From: Phallus indusiatus
Lineage: Eukaryota > Basidiomycota > Agaricomycetes > Phallales > Phallaceae
Length of the DNA: 64,000 bases
Reading direction: 5' to 3'
Assembly (NCBI GenBank): GCA_027605045.1
Contig: JAQFWX010000003.1
Span: 2,644,927 to 2,708,926 of the forward strand
In this document: positions 48,151 through 58,028 of the stretch, one piece after another
How positions within the stretch are numbered: the first letter of the stretch is position 1
Layout: the number at the start of each line of letters is the position of its first letter
Notes under the pieces: generated by a model
What the model was told of the DNA's origin: nothing
The model's input: the letters and a program-made list of their open reading frames with translations, nothing else
Database searches by the model: none
Translations under genes and position numbers: made by a program

Positions 48151-48762
48151 TCAGTCAGAGGGATTGCTGTAGTCAATCTCCATGCTCTCCGAGGCACTCG
48201 GATGCGGCGCGTCAAGGTCCTCAGGGGGCCTTAACAATTCCTCGTCCGTCATCTGAATTGGGACGGACGGGGAGTAGACCTTGTTAGGCTGGCCTGCCAC
48301 GATGCTGGCAGGTGAAGCCGACGCATGGACGGCGGGGGCGGACGACTGAGTCGTACGCGCCTTTTGTTGGACGATCCAGTCCACGGCGCACGCGATAGTC
48401 ATGCGCGATGCGATTGACATCTTCTCCATTGGCGTATCGTTGGAGAAGGGCGCGATCACCTCAGTGACGCGTCTTGTCGTCGCTCCATTGGCATGCATGG
48501 AGCGAATCACCTCCTCTATGGTAATGGAGGAGGGGGATTTGCACTCGAAGGAACGAGTGTAGCCTTCCATAAGCGTGGAAGGCAGGTGGGTGGAGGAATT
48601 ACCCTTACCACCGAGAACTTCTTCCCACACAGTAAGTGCGGGGTCGAGGAGGCACTCAGCCGCCTTCTCGAGGAACTTGGCACGTACTTCACGAGTACGT
48701 GTGACTCGTTTGAGCCATGCGAACACCTCAACATCTTGAGGGTTTAATGATCCATCCGACAT
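48151..48762 (-). CDS. Retroelement accessory ORF 2, unknown function
   Basis: A frame of 203 residues starts MSDGSLNPQDVEVFAWLKRV, with a middle CAVDWIVQQKARTT and an acidic end (MEIDYSNPSD). It lies between the pol region and the 3' LTR on the element strand, a place where some gypsy elements carry env-like or accessory genes. No membrane span or known domain is seen. Hairpin density is as high here as in gag-pol, so the ORF has shared the element's history. Confidence 0.55.
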   Translation of the reverse strand: MSDGSLNPQDVEVFAWLKRVTRTREVRAKFLEKAAECLLDPALTVWEEVLGGKGNSSTHLPSTLMEGYTRSFECKSPSSITIEEVIRSMHANGATTRRVTEVIAPFSNDTPMEKMSIASRMTIACAVDWIVQQKARTTQSSAPAVHASASPASIVAGQPNKVYSPSVPIQMTDEELLRPPEDLDAPHPSASESMEIDYSNPSD

Positions 48763-48982
48763 TAGTCGGATGTAAGGAGGACCTGGTTAGGGTCCGCATT
48801 CCAAGTATTGATTAAATACTTGATCTCGGGTGTATGAGTTCTCCCGAGATAGACACCACCGATGGACGGTTGGCGGCAGCCTCCATAGCTTCAAGCTTGG
48901 CGGTCTTTCTCGCCAGGCGACGCTCCTTCATGGATCTGCGCCAGCGAGTCCATGCGTATGAAATACGCATGTGAACCCCCTG

Positions 48983-49899
48983 TCATCGGGGTACGTGAAC
49001 ACCGGGGGTCGGTCCAAACCCGGGTTCCAATCTCGACGAACAATGGTTCGTCGAGGCTGCAGGTGTTATACCATGCAGTAGGATTGGGGTGCCAGGCACC
49101 AGAGAGTGATCCCCACTAACAGTGGGGTCGAAGCCCTTGACGAAGAAGGGCCATGGGTCCCGGTTGGAGTCCCATCCTGGCTTGGTCCGTGGATACGGAC
49201 CAGAGGGTTTCCTTGGAGAAACCGGGGCAGCATCGCGAGAGCCCGATGCCTTGGTTGCATCAGCGTAGGTACGCTGAGGTTTGCGTTTGGTGGACGACGC
49301 GATGGAGGCGTCGTCATCATAGTCGTTATCATCGACTATGTCTTCCATGTCGTCGTCAGACGACATGTCGTTGAAAATATCAGGCAAAGGGGCTGCCTGG
49401 GATGGTTCAGGCGCTTTATCGGCCTGGTCTCTCGACCGCTTTTTGGAGGTCGATGGGGTAGTCGACGGGCCTGCCGTCGACGCTGAACGTTCAAGTTCAG
49501 CAATGCGAGCTTTCAGCTCGCAGATACGACGATTCGCATCGTCGAGGTGGTCTGTCAAGGACTTGACGTCCTTTTCAGCTTCTTCTAGACGTTCGTCTAG
49601 ATGATAGTACTCCCTCCTTATGAAGGGAAAGGCCTTGTAGACGGCCTGCTTGACCATATCATGGTCAAGGATGATTGCCCCGCTGCCAGCGGGGCCTGCC
49701 AGGTGACTGGCAAAGTCGTTGCACGCAGTGCAACTATCATTGTTATGATAGACGGATATGCATCCGTCCATCGCGTCTAAGGTCCATTCGGACCTTTGCA
49801 GGGCCAGTTGAGCCTCTGCTTTTTGAACCTACTAACAGGTTGCGGCGTAGGCGACCGCGAGCGTGATCGTTCGCGTTGCTTTCCCTTGCTGTCAGGCAT
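48983..49899 (-). pseudogene. Retroelement accessory ORF 1, coiled-coil, one frameshift
   Basis: The main frame (49771-48983) reads MDGCISVYHNNDSCTACNDF, then ASHLAGPAGSGAI, a long heptad region (DERLEEAEKDVKSLTDHLDD...ELKARIAELERS), a basic KKRSRDQ patch and an Asp-rich run. An upstream start at 49899 (MPDSKGKQRERSRSRS) is in a different frame; the two join if one base changes near 49790-49800, where the upstream frame hits a stop. The CxxC and coiled coil suggest a nucleic-acid or particle-associated protein. I know of no named family. Confidence 0.5.
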
Positions 49900-50031
49900 G
49901 GGGGTGTTGAGGAGAAAAGACCGTGAACGGACTTTTGGGTTATATACTTGGGCGGCCTCATGGAGCGCCCAAGTGAAAATTACCTCACCGCGTAGCAGTG
50001 AAGTGCCAGTGGATCCCTGTGGGTGGGATCT

Positions 50032-50823
50032 TCAAGCAGATCCCCGAGTGGGATCTGGGCGCTTGTTGCTGGTCCGTGACTCTCCGTGATTGGATAGTCG
50101 TGGCAGCTGCCGAGGCTCGTTTACGCCTCGTAATTGCAAGTACTCGTCTAGAGCTTGCAAGTCCTTACAGTTACTGTAAGGTTCCCAAGTGGTATCCCCA
50201 AGGGTCCACTGGACTAGGAACTCGAGATCTTTCTCGCGAGTTCCACTCCAGCGATGAGCTAGGAGTTCCTCGACGTGCCATTCAGCATCGTCTGGCTGTC
50301 CAAAATCATACGCCGTGAGTGTATCGCGGCGTGGAAACCTCTCGTCGTCATTAGCGATGTGAGGTTTAATCAAATCCACGTGAAATACGGGATTTATGCG
50401 ACGTTGCTTGAGCTCCTCAGAGAGCTCAAGTTTCACTGTGATATTGTCTTTAGCGGACAATATTTTGTATGGTCCCACATAACGCGGGATCAACTTCTTA
50501 ACTCTCCCCTTGGGGAGGTTGAGGTTCCTCGTCGACAGATAGACGAGGTCACCCTCTTTATACTCCGGTGCATCGCGCCGTGAGTTGTTCGCGTAGTGAG
50601 CCTGTTTAATGCGACTGGCTATGATAGCGTCATGCGCTATCATGAGATTCCACTTTGCCTGTTGAGCAAAGTGTTGAACACCTTTGAATTTGGTGTTCGT
50701 CTCAATTTTCCTTCCCAAACTGGGAAGATAGCCGTAATTGAGTTCAAACGGCGCGAAACCAGTGGTTTCGCTGGTGCTGCTATTAATAGCAAACTCCACC
50801 ATTGGGATCCTTTCGGCCCAATC
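50032..50823 (-). pseudogene. Integrase C-terminal part and chromodomain
   Basis: The frame reads MVEFAINSSTSETTGFAPFE and LNYGYLPS, the integrase end typical of fungal chromoviruses, then YKEGDLVYLSTRNLNL, KLIPRYVGPYKI and NPVFHVDLIKPH. It ends with a chromodomain: EWHVEELLAHRWSG, EFLVQWTLGDTTWEPYSN and LDEYLQLR. The aromatic cage positions W, W and Y/E are present. Chromodomains steer such elements into heterochromatin. It is joined to the integrase core only by a one-base frame change at the A/T run 50824-50827. Confidence 0.85.
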
Positions 50824-51437
50824 TTTTGATCGTTCTGTATCACGGAACGAAGTATTTGGCCAATCGAGCGATTGGCTCGCTCGGTAGATCCATCCGTTTG
50901 CGGATGGAACGCCGTGGACATGAGCAATCGTGTCCCCATTAGGCGTTGCAGTTCCTGCCAGAACTTGGCAGTGAATCGTGCATCCCTGTCACTCACGATT
51001 GAGTCAGGGACACCGTGGAGTCTTACGACTTCACTGAGGTATAACCAGGCTGTGCCCTTGGCGGTCAGCTTGGTGGTGGTTGGCATCAGACGAACCATAG
51101 AGGTCAGTCTGTCAATCACGACGAATAGGAAGTCGTGGCCGTTTGAAACGGGTAATGGACCGACGAAGTCCATTCCAATCGATTCCCAAGGTCTATTGGG
51201 AATCGGGAGTTGTTTTAACAGACCACTGGGGTGATTATTCTCCCCTTTATTGGTCTGGCACGTTCCGCAGGATCTGCAGAACGTATCGATGTCTTCAATC
51301 ATCGATTTCCACCAGTACGCTTGTCTAACGTACTGAGACGTTTTGTAACGTCCGAAGTGCCCAACGATTTGGTGGGCCTCACTGATTATAATCTCAGTGA
51401 TCCTCCTCCCCTTGTAAAATGCGTTATGGGGACGCAT
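50824..51437 (-). pseudogene. Integrase zinc-binding and catalytic core
   Basis: The frame contains the HHCC finger (HQIVGHFGRYKTSQYVRQAY...CRSCGTCQTNKG) and the DDE core: first Asp in GMDFVGPLPV, second in SDRDARFTAKFW and Glu in DGSTERANRSI. All catalytic residues are intact. The frame overlaps that of reverse transcriptase by about 50 bases and is reached by a one-base change at a C4 run (51428-51431 on the plus strand as GGGG). Confidence 0.88.
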
Positions 51438-53200
51438 AATACATCGCGGAGGAACTGATTCTTGGTAAAGATCAGTTGATTTTTAATTCCAAACGCCTTG
51501 TGAGCGTTCGGGTTGGCAAGAACCAGCTTAAATACTGGGTCCTTGTGATAACCTTGCTGTATCAGCGAGGTGAATTCAGCAAAGCCCTCAATTTTGGCTT
51601 TAAGAAGCTTGCTGTCTTGCTCTGCACTTAGAGCAAGTATATCCTCATCGGATTGCGCTTCTGTAATATCAGAAGGTGTAGTATTTGAGGGACCTTCAAC
51701 TCGAGGTTCCTCTCGTACTCGTGAACGTGTAATAACGTTCACTCTCACTTCATCCCTTCTTTCGATGGGAAGATGATCCCCTTCGGGATCAAGTCTAACG
51801 TCAGCATTGACGTATACCTCCGGAGGGTGAACCTCATCCGGAGTGTCCTCTTCGTAATAACGAGAGAGGCCATCGGCGACATTGTTAGTGACGCCCTTGA
51901 CATGAATCGTCTCGTAGTCAAAACGAGACAGGTATTCATACCACCGTGCTTGACGCGGTGACATGCGAGGCTGGGTCTTGAAGTGGACCATGGCCTCGTT
52001 GTCCGTTACTAGGGTGAATCTACGCCCTAGTAGTTTGTCTTCCCACTTGAGGAAGGCTTCAAGTACCGCGATGAGCTCATGCTCATGGGTGCGGTAGTTG
52101 TATTGAGCAGGGGTGAACTTCTTCGAGAGAAACCCTGCTGGCCTACACGTTTGCCATGTAGGCCCTTGCCCATAATAGGCACCGACGCCACATTTAGAGC
52201 CGTCGGTTACGACCCAAATTGGATCTGGGTCGTCCACGTTAATAGGCTTCAAGATAGGAGCCTTTCGCGTGAGTGCTTTGATTGAATCAAAGCACTTGTT
52301 CAACAACGGCGTCCATACGAACGGTCTGTTGTTGTACGTACACCCTGATAGTGGTGTAGTGTATGCGGCTACCCCTGGTAGGTATGCCGCAACGTATTGT
52401 ACGAGGCCCAGAAATTTCTGGACATCGTTATACGTGCGTGGAGTTCTCCACTCACGTATTTTGTCCATCTTCTCGTGATCGGGATGGATGCCATCATCGT
52501 CGATGATGTGGCCTAAGCACTCCAGTCGCTTAGAGTACAAATCAACTTTACGACTACTTAGGTAAAGTTGTGCTTCTCGCAGACGCGAGAAGGCATTCTC
52601 TAGATGCTGCTGATGCAGATCTATTGTGTTTGAATAGACGAACACGTCGTCTATGTATGCATCCGTCGAACGACCGATGCAGTCCCTAAATATGTGAGTC
52701 ATCAGACGTTGAAACGTCGATGGGGCATTACAGTCTCCTTGCTGCATGACATGGCTCTTGAAAGTGCCATAGATGGTGGCAAAGGTCGTCTTGTGGACGT
52801 CCTCTGGGACTATGCGTACTTGCTCGTACGCCTCAGTCAGATCAATTTTTGATCTGTATTTGTGTCTCGCCACGTTCTGGCGGATGGTTTCCTGGTCAGG
52901 GAAGGGCGTTACGTCCTTCTCTGTGTTTTCGTTCTGCAGTCGCAGATCGAACACGGTCCGTAGTGCTAGGACTACGGCTCGTTTCTGCAGGCAAAGCATA
53001 GGGATTGCCTGTGTAGCTACAGTTGGTTCCCACCAGCCTGCAGCTACGTATCGCTGAATCTTTTCAGCGAGTAGCGCTTTGAGCGCATCCAGACACCTGG
53101 GAAGGTGGTACCGGATCTTCTTATTGGGCTCAATAAGAGGAATCTGGTGATTCACTTCCGAAATGGGGAAGTCGGGAAGGGACAGGACCGAACAGGTCAC
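51386..53200 (-). CDS. Reverse transcriptase and RNase H
   Basis: This is a 604-residue frame. RT landmarks: HLPRCLDALKALL, RTVFDLRLQNENTEKD, KIDLTEAYEQVRIVPEDVHK, TTFATIYGTFKSHVMQQGDC and the catalytic YIDDVFVYS. RNase H: VVTDGSKCGVGAYYGQG, THEHELIAVLEAFLKWED and LVTDNEAMVHF. All acidic residues of the active sites are present. The start is open to the left: the frame overlaps the gag-protease frame by 71 bases and would be entered by a +1 shift, which could be programmed as in Ty3 or be damage. Confidence 0.9.
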   Translation of the reverse strand: MTCSVLSLPDFPISEVNHQIPLIEPNKKIRYHLPRCLDALKALLAEKIQRYVAAGWWEPTVATQAIPMLCLQKRAVVLALRTVFDLRLQNENTEKDVTPFPDQETIRQNVARHKYRSKIDLTEAYEQVRIVPEDVHKTTFATIYGTFKSHVMQQGDCNAPSTFQRLMTHIFRDCIGRSTDAYIDDVFVYSNTIDLHQQHLENAFSRLREAQLYLSSRKVDLYSKRLECLGHIIDDDGIHPDHEKMDKIREWRTPRTYNDVQKFLGLVQYVAAYLPGVAAYTTPLSGCTYNNRPFVWTPLLNKCFDSIKALTRKAPILKPINVDDPDPIWVVTDGSKCGVGAYYGQGPTWQTCRPAGFLSKKFTPAQYNYRTHEHELIAVLEAFLKWEDKLLGRRFTLVTDNEAMVHFKTQPRMSPRQARWYEYLSRFDYETIHVKGVTNNVADGLSRYYEEDTPDEVHPPEVYVNADVRLDPEGDHLPIERRDEVRVNVITRSRVREEPRVEGPSNTTPSDITEAQSDEDILALSAEQDSKLLKAKIEGFAEFTSLIQQGYHKDPVFKLVLANPNAHKAFGIKNQLIFTKNQFLRDVLCVPITHFTRGGGSLRL

Positions 53201-55037
53201 TGTACTTGTTCTTCCAGTACTCGATGAGTGCTGGGATATTCTCTTCCGTCATCTCAGGGACGGAGGAGCTGGAATGTTGGGTGCTGGCTAGCACCATCGC
53301 TCCTGTTTCAGGAGCGTGTCCAATCACATGGTGATTGGTGTCAATCACCTCGCCGTCGCGGGTGATTGTACCTCTGCTGAAATCCAGGCAGATGTTGTAG
53401 CGTCTCAGGAATGGGACGCCAATGATCACATCATAGTGATCGATGTTGACGATGTCAAAGTACTCTTGGACATCGATACCTCCGAATTGGATTCGGGTGT
53501 ACGTTCCATACTGGATGGAAGACTTGCTGCCCTTAACGGCCAGCTGCAGCACGACAGGTTTGTCGAGCTTGAAGGTTCTTGCCCCGGTGGCAAGAGAGAA
53601 ATGAGGGGACATGATCATCCCCTGGCATCCACTGTCGACTAGGCAGTGGGCCAATTGGCCATTGACTGGCCAGAAACCCTCAATGGGTCTCGATGCGTTT
53701 CTGTCTCGTGTTGGGGCACGAGAGCTCACTCTAGCCGTATGGTCATAGAGTGGTTCCTTGCTCGTAGCGAGCGAGGACTCATTGTCATCCAATGGCGATG
53801 ACTTGTGGACCGCGAAGTGCAGTCTGCGCTCCTCATACTCGTCACCAATTGTGAGGAGCATGTATACACTGGGACCATTGTCATCATCGTCCCATTGGTA
53901 TTGGATGCCCTCGTCGTCCTCGACGGGGTCGTTGGTGGGCTCGTCTTGGGCCACCTCTTCCTCCACAGCTTGTTCAGCTGTGGGGTCTTCCACGTTCTCC
54001 TGCGGGGCATCGTTCGATGTCTCGCCAGAGGTCTCTTCAACCTCTTCGATACGACCCACATTGGCTCGTACCTGTCTCAGTCTGGGGCACGCATTTCTGT
54101 AATGTCCCACCTGCCCACAGTTGAAACACGTGGGAGGGGTAGTGCTAGTGCGATTGTTCGTACTAGTTGGGGCAGTCCTAGCGGGCTGCGAGTTATGATT
54201 TCTCGAGCTTGATGAGCTCGAGGGGCGATTCCCCAATGGGGAATTGCCATTAGTTCGCGTCTCATGAGGACGCGCAGAGGGACCTTGGTTCCTCTGGTTC
54301 AAGCGCATATTGTTTGAATGCGCTTGTCTGGCCAAGTTGGTGTGGCTGCTGCTGCTGCCACTACCACTACTGCCACTACTACCCGTTGGACGGGTAGTGC
54401 TTCTTTGGGAGGCCGTTATCGACCTCCGCTTCTTGAACGCCTCCTCTACTTGGATGGCGAGTGCAAGAAGTTCCTTAGCAGACATCTGCTCAGGACTACC
54501 GCCTCTGAATGCTACTTCAGCGGCGAGGCTGTGGTTCAGCCCATCAAGGAACCTCCTCCTGAATGTATAATCATCAGGAGGGTGCGCTAGTCTGTTGGCT
54601 AGCGTGAGTAACGCACTCATGTATTCGTGTACAGAGTGCGATCCTTGCCGTTCGCGTTCGAACTGGATCGCCACCTCACTTCTCGAGTGGGGTGGGAGGA
54701 ATCGTTCGTGTAGTCTCCGTAAAGCGGGGACTAGGGTCCACTCATGCATGGGACGAGTACCTCGTTCCACGTTCTGGGTGAACCACTCTTGTGCCAACCC
54801 TTCTAGGCGCATGCCTAGAAAGGAGAGTTGCTCTGCTTGGCTGACTTCTCCAAGCAGGTGGTTTACGCGTAGCCAGCGTAACAGACCCGACACAAAGTTG
54901 TCGAAGTCCTCGGCTCTGGACGAGCCGCTATATGTGGGCGGGAGCCCTATCTTCGCTCCTGCTTTCGCAAGGGCGAGTTGCCTGGCATCATATCCCTGTT
55001 TGCAATCAGGGCTTCTTGAACCATGGCTATGACGCCC
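53130..55037 (-). CDS. Gag (capsid, CCHC zinc knuckle) and aspartic protease
   Basis: Upstream codons in this frame include PPTYSGSSRAEDFDNF, then LRWLRVNHLLG and EWFTQNV, typical of fungal gypsy capsids, followed by a Ser/Thr/Arg-rich linker. A CCHC knuckle CFNCGQVGHYRNAC is present. An acidic linker leads to a retropepsin-like protease with LAHCLVDSGCQGMIMS (DSG active site) and DVIIGVPFLRRYNICLDF. The frame is open from a TGA at 55038. Protein made here would package the RNA and process the polyprotein. Confidence 0.85.
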   Translation of the reverse strand, partial: GRHSHGSRSPDCKQGYDARQLALAKAGAKIGLPPTYSGSSRAEDFDNFVSGLLRWLRVNHLLGEVSQAEQLSFLGMRLEGLAQEWFTQNVERGTRPMHEWTLVPALRRLHERFLPPHSRSEVAIQFERERQGSHSVHEYMSALLTLANRLAHPPDDYTFRRRFLDGLNHSLAAEVAFRGGSPEQMSAKELLALAIQVEEAFKKRRSITASQRSTTRPTGSSGSSGSGSSSSHTNLARQAHSNNMRLNQRNQGPSARPHETRTNGNSPLGNRPSSSSSSRNHNSQPARTAPTSTNNRTSTTPPTCFNCGQVGHYRNACPRLRQVRANVGRIEEVEETSGETSNDAPQENVEDPTAEQAVEEEVAQDEPTNDPVEDDEGIQYQWDDDDNGPSVYMLLTIGDEYEERRLHFAVHKSSPLDDNESSLATSKEPLYDHTARVSSRAPTRDRNASRPIEGFWPVNGQLAHCLVDSGCQGMIMSPHFSLATGARTFKLDKPVVLQLAVKGSKSSIQYGTYTRIQFGGIDVQEYFDIVNIDHYDVIIGVPFLRRYNICLDFSRGTITRDGEVIDTNHHVIGHAPETGAMVLASTQHSSSSVPEMTEENIPALIEYWKNKYSDLFGPVPSRLPHFGSESPDSSY

Positions 55038-56067
55038 TCAAGTACTGGGCGTCGTCGTTGAAAGGGTCAAACCTTTCAACACGTTCCTCATCGAACGGTG
55101 TGGCGCGGAGATCCTCGCCATACTGTGGTCGACGAGCGTATCCATCATATGGATCGATACGTGGTGCTTCTGCTGGGTTAGCAGATGCTTGCCTCTGCCC
55201 ATTGGGCTCGGCACTTTGCCTTGGCAGTTGTCTGCCAGGGGTGATGCTCTGTCGTCTGGACGACTTGAGCTTGTGGCTGGGTCTGGCGATGGGATCCTAT
55301 CGCCAGTGATGGCATTATAGCCACCTTCAAGCACACGAGCATGGCGGACCGCGTTCATACGCGCGTCCTCGCGATGCGGATCCTATCTTGGATGATCCGC
55401 ATTTGCTGCTCGTTGGGAGTGTCAGTCTCGAGAGAGCCTGCTACAGCTTCCTCGAGCGCGTTAGTGGCCGTCTCCACAGCCCGTGCATGCGTACGGATTG
55501 CTCTGTCGGAGAGTAGCCTTGCTATCCTCTGGTATTCGAGGGCAGCTTGGGCGACCACTTCAGCATCCTCTCGTGGGGTGCTCCATTTCGCGACTGGTTC
55601 ACCAGTCGCGTGGCTATCTCGGTATCGATATAGTCACCAACCGCGTCAGACTCGTGAGGCGGTTGTCTTGTGAAACGGTGCATTCGTCTCACTGTTTCTC
55701 TGCCAGCCTCTATTTCGGGGCCGGGGTTTCTAGGAGCTGTATATGCTGTAGCTCCTTGAGTAGGAGGTCTATCAGGACGCGTACTCGGTCCTGGGGTAAC
55801 GTTCTGGGAACGTTGTCTGGTGCCTGTTGGTGCAGGCTCAGGGGATTGGGAATTACCAGCTGTCGCTGGTGATGGACTGGCATATGTCGGTCCCGTCGGT
55901 GTAGCAAACCTAGCTTGTGGGGCTGGGTTTGTGAATTGATAGGCAAGGCGACTCGTCGGCCCTGCTGGTCTAGGGCGAGTAGATCCCGTACCTGGTGCAG
56001 GCGGGTCTACCGCTCTGCTTTTTCCTTTGTCAGAGCGTGCTCGTGCAGGCTCTGCTTCAGGAGACAA
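55038..56067 (-). pseudogene. Gag N-terminal region, broken
   Basis: Coding-like sequence continues upstream of the capsid in three successive frames. They include TSRLAYQFTNPAPQARFAT, RETVRRMHRFTRQPPHE and ALEYQRIARLLSDRAIRTHA. At least two frame changes and one stop separate them from the capsid frame. Either this copy is damaged or the region is spliced in a way I could not reconstruct. Hairpins continue throughout. Confidence 0.55.
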
Positions 56068-56154
56068 GTCTGTTGTCCTGACTTGGTCCCTGTCAGAGCC
56101 CTAGTACTATAATTCTTGGTTTACCTCCTCTTAACCAGATTTATGCATGCGCAC

Positions 56155-56716
56155 GCGCGCGCAACAGAGTGAGCGAGTGGGTGTGTGCGCGCGCAGCAGA
56201 GTGAGTTAGGGTGTGCGCGCGCGCAACAGAGTGAGTGGGTGGATGTGCGTGCAGAGTGGGTGGATGTGCGCGCAGAGTGGGTGGGTGTGTGCACACAGAG
56301 TGGGTGGGTAGGTGTGCGCGTGTGCAGAGTGAGTGGGTGTGTGTGCACACAGTGGGTGGGCGCACGTGAGTTAGGGTGTGCGCGTGCACAGCAGAGTGAG
56401 TTAGGGTGTGCGTGCGCGCAACAGAGTGAGTGAGTGGATGTGCGCGTGCAGAGTGAGTGGGTGTGTGCACACAGAGTGGGTGGGCGCACGTGCAGAGTGA
56501 GTTAGGGTGTGCGCGCGCAACAGAGTGAGTGAGTGGATGTGCGTGCGCAGAGTGGGTGGGTAGGTGTGCGCGTGCGCAGAGTGAGTGGGTGTGTGCGCGT
56601 GCAGAGTGAGTGTGCGTGTGCGCATGCAGAGTGAGTGGGTAGGTGTGCGCGCGCAGAGTGAGTGGGTGTGTGTGCACACAGAGTGGGTGGGCACACATGC
56701 AGAGTGAGTTAGGGTG
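56155..56716. repeat. GT/GC-rich minisatellite
   Basis: Imperfect tandem units of about 30-45 bases are built from CAGAGTGAGTGGGTG and alternating GT/GC (TGTGCGCGCG). Alternating purine-pyrimidine runs of this type can adopt Z-DNA. Some units contain GTTAGGG. Long frames predicted on its minus strand (His/Thr/Pro-rich) are by-products of the repeat. It sits where the 5' LTR of the gypsy element would be expected. Confidence 0.85.
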
Positions 56717-57228
56717 TGTTAGGGCTACTCAGCTCACATGAGGGAGGGGATCCTAAGTGATGTCAAGATCCGAGACCGTTCGAGATCACGAGATCAAGAG
56801 TTCGAAGTTTGAGAGATCAAGAGACGAGGAACTTGGCTTCAACTTATGTGTTGCGCCCACTCCAAAGGCTTGATAATATTCCTCAATTTCGATCATGACA
56901 AATCGAGTACTCACAACGAAGAACAACCGGAGATAACGAAGACTTTGGCGATGGAGGTCGCCAAAGGCGAGAGATCGAGGAATTGGAAGATCGAGAAAAC
57001 AGGGTTTCGAGATTAGAAGATGAGTTGTAATTCAAAGAGGTTTTGAATACAATGAAATATATTGAATCGAATCAGAGTTTGATTTCAAGATGACTTTGTA
57101 TGGTATTTACAACGAGTTTAAATACTAGAAAGTAATGCAGGGTCAAGTACAAAGAAAGTACTAATTCGGAAAGTACATAATCGTACTTGAGGAAGTCGTG
57201 AGGTTCGTTAGAATCATAAGGAAGGAAA
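56717..57228 (+). repeat. LTR-like repeat starting TGTTAGGGCTACTC
   Basis: It begins TGTTAGGGCTACTCAGCTCA and contains a GAGATCGAG-rich body and the motif GGCTTCAAC...GTTGCGCCC near 56838-56860. A second related start (TGTTAGGGTGACTC) follows at 57229. No coding sequence. It is probably a solo LTR or fragment; ends were not confirmed by a target duplication. Confidence 0.5.
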
Positions 57229-57976
57229 TGTTAGGGTGACTCAGGGCACACACCTAGAGGAGGAAAACCTAAGATCTATTGAGGGGCAGTGACTAACTAC
57301 TGTTGAGGGCGCGAACGAGGTAAAAGAAGAACCCGAGTACTGTAAACGACCCTGCACCGGCTGCAGTAAAGCGCGGACGACAATATATGCGCCGTCAAAC
57401 ACTCAAAACACCGAAGACTAACGTTTAAAGACCGGAGTCGAGACCCTAGACTGTCTGGTTGGAACAACCAGACAGTAACCTCGTTTGGACTACCCCGGAG
57501 CTGCTAGACCATTCGGACTTAAGTTTTCTTTCTTTCTTTTACTTAGATTCAATCTTCAGCGTTCAGAAATCCTTTAAAATTCTGTTCCGTCTAGTTCCTT
57601 TGTTTTATTTCCTCCATTTATCCATTTCTTTGTGTTTCTTTTGTCAGTTTCTCCATTTTGCTATTTTTCTGAAAAGACCGTCGTTAAAAGGGGAATTAGA
57701 GTTCCGGAATTAGCGGAAAATTAGTTAGACTAAAAATGTATTTAAGAACGTCGTTTTCGACGTAGAAAAACAAGTTCTATTCCCCCATTTTACTCAGAAA
57801 TCAACCTTAAGGTCGCATTTTCACTCAAAACTCGAAATTACTTTCAAAACCTACTTTATTTCTTATTCTACCATTACATCCTCTTATCTTACACTATTTT
57901 ACTCTATTCTACTCCTTATTCACACACGCCGGCTCCCTTTCCTTCCTGATTACTCCTGACTCGCGCTTCACTACTC

Positions 57977-58028
57977 ACCTAGAGGAGGGAAAACCTAAGA
58001 GAACAAGCTTAGGTATCCCCTCTAGGGA
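57977..58028. repeat. Fold-back motif, copy A
   Basis: Arms CCTAGAGGAGGGAAAACCTAAG and its approximate complement CTTAGGTATCCCCTCTAGG, given here only as their ends, are separated by AGAACAAG. The loop is identical to copy B 495 bp away. Confidence 0.7.

Larger units (their letters stand above)
47770..56100 (-). mobile_element. Ty3/gypsy chromodomain retrotransposon (chromovirus), 5' LTR missing
   Basis: Reading on the minus strand, the order is gag (CCHC knuckle), protease, reverse transcriptase/RNase H, integrase, chromodomain, two accessory ORFs, polypurine tract, 3' LTR. The gag side runs into a minisatellite at about 56150 with no matching LTR, so the element is truncated or rearranged there. 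Reading frames are broken at several points. The whole element, LTR included, is crowded with perfect short inverted repeats (see findings), unlike the genes to its left. The left junction lies inside a PIF1-like helicase. Confidence 0.88.

Noticed and set aside
48983..56067. Hairpins as transcription terminators or a CRISPR-like array
   Set aside because: The stems differ in sequence from each other, have no constant spacing or spacers, and lie in eukaryotic coding sequence.
56141..56698. Long His/Thr/Pro-rich minus-strand frames
   Set aside because: They are translations of the tandem minisatellite in several frames at once and have no independent coding signal.
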